A stretch of DNA of 64,000 bases, taken from the NCBI GenBank assembly GCA_028671895.1, contig CM053813.1, positions 45,168,501-45,232,500 of the forward strand, read 5' to 3'. Within the stretch, counting starts at the first letter, position 1. Every line of letters starts with the position of its first letter. Of the stretch, positions 46,203-58,200 are shown piece by piece. The DNA is from Oenanthe sinensis (Eukaryota > Streptophyta > Magnoliopsida > Apiales > Apiaceae). Below the pieces are notes generated by a model, which saw only the letters and a list, made by a program, of their open reading frames with translations, was not told the origin of the DNA and ran no database searches. The position numbers were made by a program, and so were the translations under genes.

Positions 46203-47332
46203 ATGCTTTTTACAAGAGTGCCGCAACTGAACATACACTATTACAAGCTCCCCTTTTCTAAACTCAACAAAAGCTTCAATCTTTACAAACCCATCTTCAC
46301 ATTCTCTCCAATGGCCTCTCATTCACCTTCACAATCCCCAATTAGGGTTTCATCTTTCTCCACTAATTCCCCAATTACTCCTTCTCTAAAACGCATTGGA
46401 ACTCACAATGGGAGCTTTCACTGTGATGAGGCACTTGGGTGCTTCATGATTCGACTTACCAATCGTTTTTTTGGGGCTGAAATTGTTAGAAGTAGAGATC
46501 CTAAGGTACGCACTCCACCTGTTTGATGAAATGTCTAAGTGGGTTTTTTGTGTTTTTATTGTGTTGTAATGTTGGGTTTTGGTGTTTTTAGGTGTTGGAA
46601 ACACTTGATGCCGTGCTTGATGTTGGTGGGGTTTATGATCCTAGTAGGGATAGGTATGATCATCATCAGAAAGGTTTTGCAGAGGTTTTTGGACATGGGT
46701 TTAATACTAAGCTTAGTAGTGCGGGGCTTGTTTATAAGGTAATTTGATGTTTTATGACTGGCCCTTCATGTTTTCTTGCCTGCTTATTTTGAAAGTTTGA
46801 AACTTTGGTGTTTGTACTTTCAGTAAAAATATTATTTCTTGGTTCTATAGAGCATATCTTGTGCCTGGACTGTACTCTCAACTCTTTCTTGTTATTAATT
46901 ATGGGTTGGATTTGTGTAAGCAATCCTGTGAAGGTTTATGTCCTTTATATTTTAAGCAATCTGAGTTGCAAATAATCTTTTGTAGCATTTCGGATTGGAA
47001 ATAATTGCTAAAGAGGTCCAGCTTGATGAAGGTCATCCTGACGTGATGCGCTTATATTTGGCCATTTACAAAAGCTTCATGGAGGTACCAAACTTTTGAA
47101 ACATTGTTTTCTGTTTAGCAGGTAACATATGGTATGTTGTTAACACTGGACATGGAGGATATTTAAGTGACATATGTTAGGCATTGCAAAGTGGGTTTTT
47201 CAGGCATTGCAAAAAAGAAAAAAAGAGTGTTTAATTATTGAAGGAGTAGAATTTATGCAGATTTTTCCCTATTGGGTAATAAATTGTCTATTCATGTATT
47301 AAAGCATTTTGTTTTACCAGTTTCAATTTCTT

Positions 47333-47368
<36 letters not shown>

Positions 47369-49868
47369 TTTTACTATGACTTCTTCGAATTGTGCTTTCC
47401 TGTAAATTGGAGTTAGTAAGACTGAAGATTGAATATCACTTTCTTAACTTTATTTGTGGTATATGAGTATGTTGGAGATAATAATGTTATATAACTAGGC
47501 ATCACCAGTTATGACACATAAATTTCTTCACGACAGGCAATTGATGCAATTGACAATGGGATTAATCAGTATGACACGGACCAGCCTCCAAAATATGTAA
47601 ACAATACACATTTGTCCTCGAGGGTCGGAAAGTTTAATTTGGACTGGATTGACCCAGATCAATCTTCTGAGAAGGAAAATGAGGCTTTCCAACGTGCAAT
47701 GGCTCTAGCTGGTAGCGAGTTTCTCGATGTAAGATTTCTGTTAGGAGACTGAATCACTGAACATCTGAATTATGGTTTTGCAATTCAAGGGTCCATGGCA
47801 TTTCATGGAATAACATTATATGTGTTTTTTATTTTCCTCCTGTTTACAGAGTGTTCGATTTCATGCAAAATCTTGGTTACCAGCACGCTCAATTGTGATG
47901 GAATGTCTTGCAGCAAGGCAAACAGTTGATCCGAGCGGAGAAATTATGGTTTTGGATAGATTCTGCCCTGTAAGTAGTCATACTGTCTCAGATCATGCCA
48001 CTGTGCTCATCTACAATTTAAGCCAGTCCTAGAGGTGTCTTAATTGGTGGTCTGTTAGTAATTTTCAAGTTAACTGGTCGTTGTTGCATTGCCGTTGTCA
48101 AATATATTGAAGTTTATATATATTAATTGTTCTGATGTGACCCTGTTGCAATTTATAATTAGTATTAACAAACAAGTTGTATTAATCTTTAAATTTGCTG
48201 AAATTGATTGCACACGTTTGAACTAGGCTTTCTCACATGGTAAACTTCAGTTATGCTAGATATTTATGCTGCAGTATGGCTGCACCTTTTGCAATAAATA
48301 TAAGATTTTAACTTTTTGATGGACCTTAATGAAGTGCAATATTCTTTTTATCTCAACCTAGTAAAAAAATTATCGAGTCGATTTTATTTATTAAAATTGA
48401 TGATCTTATCGAACGAGGGATTGCAGAATTTCATTTAGCTGATATTAAAATGTTTGTAAGTGGTCAGGCTGACTTCGGTACTCTTTTGTTCAGGGGGGAA
48501 ATAATTTTTTTTCAAATGTCAGTGTTTTCTAGAGCTGCTTTGTTAACATTACTGTCATTTTCCAGCAAACCTTCTGTTTAATAAGATCTAAATTATGTTC
48601 AAGATTATAGTTAATCAGGAGATCAGTAGACAATGAAGTGAAGAACTATTGTGCTAGACTTCATTGGTCCTGGTTTCTGTTCAATGTAAATGCATCTCGA
48701 ATTGATAGATTTTGCTATCTATTGTGAATATCTCTTGGGAGTGCTCTTCTCTCTGGAACTGCCTTTACGCAGTTCCTTAGTGCAGGCATTAGTAGAATGT
48801 TTCCTGACTTTGTGCTTGTGTTTGTGTAAGATTAAATTTGGTTATCAGATAAACATGTCTGATCGTTAATAGAATCTAATACTAACTATGAGTCTATGAT
48901 GGTGAGTTTATGTTAGTGATCTGATCTAATTTTGTATTCAACAGTGGAAGCTTCATTTGTTTGAGCTTGAACAAGAGATGAAGATAGACCCATCCATCAA
49001 ATATGTTCTCTATCAGGTCTGAAATTTAACCTTCTATTCTTTGTGCATCCATATAATATTTATCTCTGTGAGCTACATGAAGTTTTTTCCTCCCTTGTGA
49101 ATGTGGGTTGGGGATGAGTTTGGATGGTGATATTCTTCTGCTAATGTCTTTATCAGTTGTTTGAGTTGTTATATACTAAGAGTTCCTTGTATTATTTATC
49201 ATTTTTCATAATATATAAAGAACTGAGAATAGATGTATATCAGTCATTTTCAAAAGAATACTAAACTCAGAGTTGAGGCTCAGGCGCATTAGGACTAGTC
49301 TGGAAGGAGAAAAGTAATGTCAGCATATTGAAAGTAAAGAGTATTTGTGAGTATGAGGTGGTCCTAACTTGAGTCTATATGGCATGCAGTTTCTCTAGAT
49401 TGATTTTAGAGGACTGGTTGGTTGTGATATGTTTCTGTCACTCGTGCTATATTATAACCATATTTATTTAATTAAAAGTTATGTTCACTGATATTTTTTA
49501 AGACTCTCTTTTGCATTTTTCATTTAATATTCTTCATCTGTCTATATTGACATATTGTTAATCGTACATGTCTCTTCAAAATCACATACCTTTATCCTAT
49601 ATTTTGATTTTAGATTTTTTATTTATCTTGATTTAACATATAGGATGAAAGAGCCAAACAATGGCGAGTACAAGCGGTTTCCTTAGCTCCAGACAGATTT
49701 GAGAGCAGAAAGGCTCTTCCAGCTCAGTGGCGAGGTTTGAGAGATGATGAGCTGTCAAAAGAGGCAGGAATTTCTGGCTGTGTTTTTATTCATATGAGTG
49801 GCTTTATTGGTGGAAATCAAAGTTTTGATGGAGCACTGGCTATGGCTAGAGCTGCATTGACACTTTAA
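46203..49868 (+). CDS. MYG1: MYG1 family exonuclease-like protein (UPF0160, DHH-type)
   Basis: Seven exons: 46203-46505, 46592-46738, 46986-47084, 47537-47728, 47850-47969, 48945-49016 and 49644-49868; phases are all 0 and give 385 residues. Metal-binding signatures of the family are present: GTHNGSFHCDEALG (about 66-79) and YDHHQKGF (about 123-130), then VGKFNLDWIDPD and the C-terminal GFIGGNQSFDGALAMARAAL. Human MYG1 is a 3'-5' RNA exonuclease in nucleolus and mitochondria. Two in-frame starts are possible. ATG 46203 adds a leader that is basic, hydrophobic and free of acidic residues, fitting a mitochondrial presequence; ATG 46311 (MASHSPSQSP) gives a shorter form of 349 residues. I chose the longer start because of the leader's character, but both may be used. 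Confidence 0.93.
47332..47368 (+). repeat. Compound (CT)n(AC)n microsatellite in MYG1 intron 3
   Basis: A run of about nine CT units is followed directly by about nine AC units. It is likely to be length-polymorphic. Confidence 0.9.
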
Positions 49869-50886
49869 ACTACTTGAGCATCAATTTTTCTTGCTGACAT
49901 TATCTAGATATACTGGCGGCAGCAGCAGCACTTGGATATTGTTCAACTAGACCAAAATGACAATTGTTTTCAACCAAAAAAGGGTTCAAGTCCAAGCAAA
50001 GTTATTTGTGACAGATTGTTGAGTTTCATTTATTATGATATAGGACTTGTTACGCAATTTAAGAATATTGTTTGATAATTGATATTGCAATTAGTTGATT
50101 TGCGTTTGTCCTCATTTTAGGTCAACAAATGATTTAAATTTTCAGAATGTTAGTCAATGTTAAAATAATTTGAGAGTGTTGTTCTGTAAATATATTTATT
50201 CTCATCTCACAAATTTGTAGACAATGTTTCATTCTTATATCTACTCGTTTTTCTTCACAATCTTTTGTCTTGGAGAAAATTTGCACTCATATTTTTCACT
50301 CAACCCTCCGTCTCTTTTTACCCAATTAAATTTTGCCTAATAACCTCAACCTTCACTTCCATTTTTGTTCATATGCTCCCACTCCATTCTCTTAAACCAG
50401 ACAAAGCACAGCAATCCCATCGCCCCATTAGGGAGGCATTTGGTAATTGTCAAGTAAAAACTTTAAGGAACTTGGCGAAGATAAGCCAATACTAACGAAA
50501 CTTTCAGAAAAGCACAATTTTAACATAAGAAAAATACATACCGGAGCTAATGCAAAATAAGCATACAACATATTGAAATTGGGAGCATTCTAAATAACCC
50601 TTGAGATGCAAATTTTGCTCATAAATCTATGTTAAGATAAATCTCTTTAATTAGACTATCAAATACGGAGCTAAACTATTTTTCTCTCTTAGTACACAGA
50701 TAAATATATTTGTGTCAACTTTCTAGATCATACACCTATCGTATTTTTCATCTGTAACTGTAAACTATTGGACATGGATTATGCAAATGACATTTTCCCA
50801 CGTTGACAAAATGCTGATTCTTCCATTGCTTAGACATAAGCACAAAAAGGAATGATGACTAACATATTCATGATCCAAAAAGATTT
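49869..50886. other. Convergent 3' intergenic region
   Basis: Non-coding sequence between MYG1 (+) and the next minus-strand gene. The frame at 50265-50495 shows no family features. Confidence 0.5.
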
Positions 50887-53083
50887 CTAGTGGTTCTCTT
50901 CATCGTCAAGTTCACTTTGGTTCAACTTTTCAAAATCTTCAGAAGGCTTTGCAGGAGCTTTCCATCCATCTACCTTTCGAGATTGTTCCTGGGCAGAAGG
51001 TAGATTCTGGTAATCTTTTCTTCTCTCCTAATCATGCAAATGAGACGTTAGTACAAATCTTACATACCTTAACCTATAAATCTTATCCAGCACACACATA
51101 CTCTAATACTGTCATGTGTATGTGGTCACAGTACCTCACTAGCGATTGTGTCATCTTTCTCTCCTAGTAAATCCTCGACACCCTTACTAAACAATCGGAA
51201 GCCCTGAAGATCACCACTGTTTATGGTTGCTTCTAGCTGTTAATGGGGAATAAAGATACAGAATTGCTTCAAGGGTACCAAGGGAAAAAAAAGGTCTGCA
51301 GATAATACTGCTTTATAAGCTATCAGAAAGTGCACGAGGAATTCCTACCTGAACGTGAATTATGCAGGAAATAATGCTGGCAATAGGCAACCAGCTATCT
51401 TCAGGCAATAGTGACATGTTTGACCTATAACCAAAAAAACGTTTGACTTCATAGATGAAATACTTAAATAAATCACATGCTATACCAAATCAACACATAA
51501 GCAACAGATGCATTGCTATTAACAATTTGGCTTATTCATTGCCAAGCCTACTAAATAAACATGATGTCATTCTAACTTTGTAATAGCACAAATGGTTTGT
51601 CAAAGTTCTTTTCTTCGGCATGAATAGTTTGAGCAACCATCGACTCTGATAAATCCTAATTCTATTTATATTATGCTTATTTTACTTGCATTCTAATACA
51701 AATACCCCGGCAAATCAACCTTCTGCTCCATCCGAGTATAGTTTAGCTCCATAATGGGCAGAGAAATTCTCAAAACTGAAGGTCAGATTTAAGGGCAAAA
51801 GAAACTAATCTATATGATGGTCCACAGCTATCTAAACTAACTAAACTTGTCTCAGCATCCTTCACGTAATTACAATACATTTTTCTACTTCCGACCATAG
51901 GTTTGATATCTTCGCTCCTCTAGTATCTTTAGCTATGAAGTGATAAAACACAATCAAAGCCTCACATCTTACATAAGTTGAGCTAAGCCTCACATTATAC
52001 AAAAGTTGTTCAGCAGAGTGAGTAGCATACCTGAAGTAAGGTGCTAAGTAAACTAAGGCATAGACAGCATAGCGCCTCTTAGCAGTATCAGTCCATGCAA
52101 ACACCCAACTCTACATAAACACAGACATGAGCATTATACCTCAATTAGTTGAAAATGCAACCATCACTACTACAAAAAGTAGCCAACTAGTAATTGTTGT
52201 AGCAGATAGGTGATAGTAAAGAAACCAAATATCAAACCCATAGTATACAACTATACAAGATGAAATAATAGTAGGGTCAGCCATATAATGCTACAAAGCA
52301 TTTAAGCCTGAAAAATTCATAAACCAGCAACAATTCAACAGTCATTATAGTACAAAACATCAACACAGTACTAAAAATCACTACTTTGTAGGCTAAACTA
52401 GTTTGAAATTGAACACACACACACACACAGAGTAGAGAAAGAAAAGGGGCTGACCAGCCAATTGAAGTAAGGGATGAAACTGATGATCCCCATGATAGCA
52501 AACCTTGTATCATCTCCATCAATTACAGGGGAATCAGAATCTTGATCATCATCATCTTTTTTAGTGGGTGTTGTCTGAAAAACTAAAGAATTGAGAATGC
52601 AAGCCCCAATGGCAACTGCAAATGGGGCATCCTGAGATAAAACTGCCTTGCAACACCACCCTTTTCTCCTCATCATCTATAATCCAATCATACATAATAA
52701 TTCAATTTCATAACACCATATTACAATAAAACACACACACACACTTAGCATAAAGTTGGGATCTTTTTCACTTTTAAGTTACAATTAGTCAATCATGCTC
52801 AATAATTCAATTATATACCACTAAAAAACACAGTAAAAACACACAAACAAGTCATAAAGTTATGTTCTTTATTCACTTAAGTCTCAAAAATTGAAAAAAT
52901 AATAACAAAAAACTAATGAACCTACTTCAAAAATAAATAAATAATATAATGAACCTGTTGGTTTAATTTTGTTGGAGTAGAGAATAAAAGATGGTGATGA
53001 GTTCTTGGAGTCCATTGAAGAGAAGGCTTCAAGAAACAACAAGAAGATGGTTCAAGACTGTTGATGACCAGATTCAGAGACAT
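50887..53083 (-). CDS. Predicted plastid-targeted multi-pass membrane protein, unknown function
   Basis: Exons, in transcript order, 52955-53083, 52455-52676, 52031-52110, 51349-51424, 51135-51236 and 50887-50988 join with consistent phases to give 236 residues. The first about 55 residues are rich in Ser, Thr, His, Lys and Arg and end near RRKGWCCKA, fitting a chloroplast transit peptide and cleavage site. Four hydrophobic segments follow: FAVAIGACILNSLVF, FAIMGIISFIPYFNWLSWVF, YAVYALVYLAPYF and WLPIASIISCIIHVQ, with an acidic loop (KKDDDDQDSDSP) between the first two. The C-terminus is polar and acidic. It looks like a conserved plant thylakoid or envelope protein, but I cannot name the family. 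None of the small exons is found by looking only for long frames. Confidence 0.78.
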
Positions 53084-55266
53084 TATATGTATGTATGTAT
53101 ATGTGTGTGTATAGTTGTTGTGATTGTTGGGTTATATACAACAAGAACTAGGTACTAGTCTAGTGTACGATGCTAGTCTAGTGTACGATGATATTATATA
53201 TAAAATTTGAAAGTTGCCCTTTCTCTTTGCTCTCTAAAAATGATAACTTTAACCTTCCAAACTTAGAACACTGATCAAGACTTTTTTATTTATACTTGCA
53301 GATTGGCCCATTGAGATAGAATTATTTAATTTAATAAGCATACATTAATTACCCCGATAATATTAATTAAAAAAAGCCCTGTGATGATAAAATTAATATC
53401 TTAAATTATTATGATTTATTTTTCACCTAAAAGTAAAAGATTTGGGGAGAAACAGAAACATAAATTGTTAATTATTTTACTATTTTCTCACTTTCCTTTT
53501 GAACATTACTTTACTCGTGAACATGTGAAAATTGCATGGAAATTTTTATCTTCTTTTTTTCATCAAAAAAAAAAACTTGAAAACATACATAAATTAAGTT
53601 ATATTTGTAAAAGGAAAAAAAAAGAGAACTGAATATGGTTATTACATTTTTGTCTTGTGTTTCGAGTAAAGAAAAGAAAAGAAAATTACAAAAAGTGTTA
53701 ATTTCTATATTATAAAGAGAGAGAGAGATTCTATTGTATCATACTTTCTTTACTTTTTACTTTTTACCAGGGAAGAAGAGAAAAATATTATGTACAAATT
53801 CTTTTCCATTTTTTCATTGATAACGTAGCCGTAAAAGAATAATATTACCAACTTATTTTTTGCTAAGCTATATTACCAACTTATTGCTATGTAGAGTATT
53901 TTATAAAATTAGCAACATCCATAGATTATTAATGTTCTTAAAATCTGAAATAAATACACCATTTATTAATACTTCTCCATTGTTTTTCAGCATCAATCTC
54001 CCCAAACAAAAGCTAAATTCATTAGAAGGATTGAAACTCCCTCATCAAATACATAGATAGTTGCTATATTTGTTTATGTTCAATCTTATTTGCTTCCTAT
54101 ATTTGTTCATATTAGTTCATGATTCTCAATTGCGAAGTACAGCTTCATATCTTATTTCCTATTATACTTAAAATATGTGTCTTGATATAAAGTTATGTTT
54201 AGAATTGCTATTAAAAAATATTATGCTATGAGAAGAAGGTTCGAAAATCAGTTTGACTATTTGATAATATTTTAAAATATAATATAGAAAATATAGATTT
54301 GATAGTAAAATCTGCTATTACTTCTTGTAAAAGCTGAAAAAACTTTTTCTTAAAAAAAACTAGGGTACCCGCTTTATCTAAACAGCCTTTAAACTAAAAA
54401 CATTTTACCTACTTATTTCAATAAAAAAACTGATAGTTACCGTCTACAACAGCGCCTAAATTAGGGTGAAGACTGCACGGATTTTGTGTATGGTGGTGCA
54501 ATATCCTCATCATAGGATTGTATCTTCTCATATATAGCATATGCTCCCCCCATATTTAATGGTAGCAATATATGAAAACAAAATTTGCTGCAAAATAAGA
54601 CCATGTTAAACATCTTGAACAGACCACAGATGCATAGATAGCTTCTATGCCCGCATCTGCTGGCCAATGACCCGAATCAATATTCAGAAGTCAAAACCAC
54701 ATGCTGTACCTTTGTAGATTATTCACAGAGGTAAACCCAGAAAACAGCCAATTACGTTGTGCTAATTAACTATTACAAAATTCTGGCATTATTAATTTAT
54801 AAGTTTACGACAATACTAGATAGATAATACAAATAGAAGAGGATCAATCAGATCCAAAACAAGGCTCCCATTTCTACATACTCATGACTAAATCACGAGA
54901 TAAGCAAAGTACCATCTTGCCTAGGGGAAAGTTTTTTTTTTTGTGTGTGTGTGTGTGTTTGTTTGATATATGTATCTGAACCAAAAGCTCGATATCTGAT
55001 TATTTTGCTTATGTGCACTTCAGGGCTGGAATCTTTGAAGTTATTCGATGATTTTGGACAAATCCCAGACTCCAGATGTATGACCTATCACCACCTCTAC
55101 TCTGAAATTCAGCAGCAAAGAGTAGAGTATAAGACTTGGTAAACAACGGAAACAATACAAGTCGCATGGTCATAGCACTAATAAACATAAACAAAAAATT
55201 CTGAGCATGAAATTTACCCAAAGATACAAAATGGTTTCACTATACACTTCTATGAGAACCATCTAG
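53084..55266. other. Intergenic region
   Basis: The right part of the upstream region of the previous gene holds an 18-bp repeat (CTAGTCTAGTGTACGATG, twice near 53154-53190) and ATGT/GTGT runs. The rest is AT-rich with a (GT)n run at about 54940-54958. The stretch next to 55266 is probably the kinase 3' UTR. No gene is recognised. Confidence 0.5.
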
Positions 55267-58200
55267 TTACATATCTCTTTGCCTATCTTCTTGCCGACCA
55301 TTTGCAGCATTTAATTGCTGTTGCAACTGAAAAACACAAGAAAAGATTTAAGTAGTCAAACCAATTCTGAAAATTACCTAAAGTTAACTTCATCCATAGA
55401 CCATAATAAAAGCAACATAACAACTCACCTGTAAATATTTAAATTTTTCCGCAGTCAATTCACTAGTTAAGCTTACCATCCTGTAAGATACATACCGCAC
55501 GCAAAGAAGCCATGAGATAAAACTTGCACACTAGTTACTGGTGTATATTATTTTACAGACAATAGATCTAGCACTTCTGCTGCCTACCTAGTTTGAAGTT
55601 CTGAAATCTTGAAAAGCAGTAGACGCTCCCTTTCAGAAGCTGCTTCAGCCTGGAAAGCACGTAGAGTGATGAAGGCCATAATGAAATACTAGTTCTACTA
55701 GTGACGTCATTACAAATAATTGCAATGGGTCATGTTACAGAATAATGACTAGAGGCTTAGGCCTGTGGGGTCAATAAGTAACCCATCCCTTTATACAATA
55801 AAGAAAACATCTATTATTTTTCAAGATAAGAATTTGAAGAGGGACCACTTTGACTTCAATTATACCAACTATTTTTTTCTATGAACAAAACAACCTTCCT
55901 AGTTCCTATTGAGGTTGGCATACCAAATTTTAACCCACAACTTTGATCATTCTCCCACAAAAGCATAATTTGCTGCCCTTGCCAAACAGGAGTTGAAACA
56001 TGAAAGATAACTAAATTAAACAGATTAACAGATAAAGGTACTACCACAAAACAAGAATTAGTGCCTTCCATATCTGAACCTGTATTTTCTTCAGATTTTG
56101 TGAACTCTCCTTCATTGTCAATTATCTTTTCTTTAGAATCAAATATATTCATGAAGAAGTGCTTGAACTCCTAACAAACTTACGCTGAAACAAGTGGTCA
56201 AATCTAGGCAAAATTTAGATTGTGTGCACATAACAATTCCAATGTATAAATAGAATTACTACATAAGCCTTAAATACCAGGATCAAAAAGTGACCTACAG
56301 AAAGGATGACAGAGCAACAGAGTAAAGCAACCCAAGTACAGGATGGATATATGCACATACCGTTCCGTTATTTTCTGAAGTACGATGTAGAGGGGGTAAC
56401 TTCCCATTTGGAGATCCTGAAACAAAATCACATTGTCAAGCTTTCATGTTCTAATAAAATCATGGTCATTTTCCACCAAAATGTTAAATTATAACTCCCT
56501 CTGTTCTCAAAGAAGAGTCCCAATTAGATTTTAATGTATTACATGTGCAAAAACCTAAACGCAAATTTGATCTGAATTTATTTATGTTAACATAATGATT
56601 AAATTTCCAAAAGGTACATCGATTTGCACTTCTAAATCTCACCAAGTGCATACACACAAGCTAAAATGTAATTTTATATGCGGAACGCGGGAAGTAAATG
56701 ATATCTTAAGATTCTGAAATTTTGAATCCCACCAAGTGCATACCAAATTTAGAGAAATGGTACACACGAGCTAAAATGAAATTTGTATTTGGAACGCAGG
56801 AAGTATATGATATCTTAAAAAAAAAAATCTGCTCACCTTCTGCAACCTCAGCCATCTGCAAGCTATTCAACAAATTCATAATGAGATCCTGGCATTATAA
56901 CAGAAGCTCATCAATCCAAAGTCTACATGCCACAGATCAGATTATAATGATTTTAATCACATTCATGCAAGGTCCCGCTTTACCTGTTGAATTGATGTCT
57001 GCTGAGAAAGATTTTGAAGGTGTGGCATAAGAAGCGATGCAGGCAGATTCTTGTTGCTAGTGTCCTTAGGTGATTGACCAACAGGCTGAATGCATGATAA
57101 AATTTCATAAGAAAACACAAGACAACAGATGAATACAGCAGCCATACAAGTGACAAACATGAACACGATAGCATGTCATCACATAAAGCAGCGCCATGCT
57201 TGGAATTTATGTTGGCAGAGAATGAAAAGACCAATTTGCTATATTCTATTGCTTGTGAATTTTACCCTAGGAACGATGAAAGGCAAAGGAGAGAACATTA
57301 ACCTTCACTTTCTTTACATTTCTTATAATGCCACTTGGAGAAAAGGAGGGAATAAAGTTCTCTCTATTTTCTTGACATAAAATAAAAAGGAAAAAAGGCA
57401 ACTTTCATGTCTCCTATATTTGCAAGGAGAAATATGCATGTTATGTACTTCTCTCTAATTATTTGAATTCCCAAGCAAAGTTTTATTCTGTTACTGGATT
57501 CAATTTTTTAAAATTCAAGAGTTCAGCAGACAAACCATCTGTTTTGAATCGAACATCCAATCTCCAACGCTAGCAGACTTCTTTATTGGGGAACCCTAGA
57601 ACATAGCATAATATATCAAAGTGCACAAATTACATATGAACTTACTTCACTGCACTACTGCGATGAATGGTTTCAGTCATTCCATCAAACAGAATTTATT
57701 AAGGAAGTGACTTTACCTTAACGAGATCTACATTTTCTGATGTTACTGAGAACCGCCCCCTTATTTGAACGAAGTTTGTCTTTGACTTGTCATCATCTCT
57801 GTATCCTGTAATAAGTTTGCTACATTATAGAATTAATTATAAAGCGAAAAACCTACCAATTGGTTCACCTTAACATAAGGTTGGGCAAATAACCATGTAG
57901 TCATCACATTCACAATTGTTTGTACTGGTGATATGCATGCAAGTAAGATATAGTATAACCTGCTGAAGGTTTTATTGGAGCTGATAAACTGTTTGCTGAA
58001 GCTCGATTTGGTAGCATCAAGGGACCACTAAAGCTGGGTGCCCTCCGTACTTCACGGTAAACTTTCTCAGCTGGTAGTTGGTTTTCAGTCTCAGACCTAA
58101 ATTAAACAAACCGTAAGACTAAAACAACAGAAGTATAGCACTAGAAAGAAAACAAAATAAGAGGAAATTTAGAAGCACAGAGACAATGCTCATATGTAAA

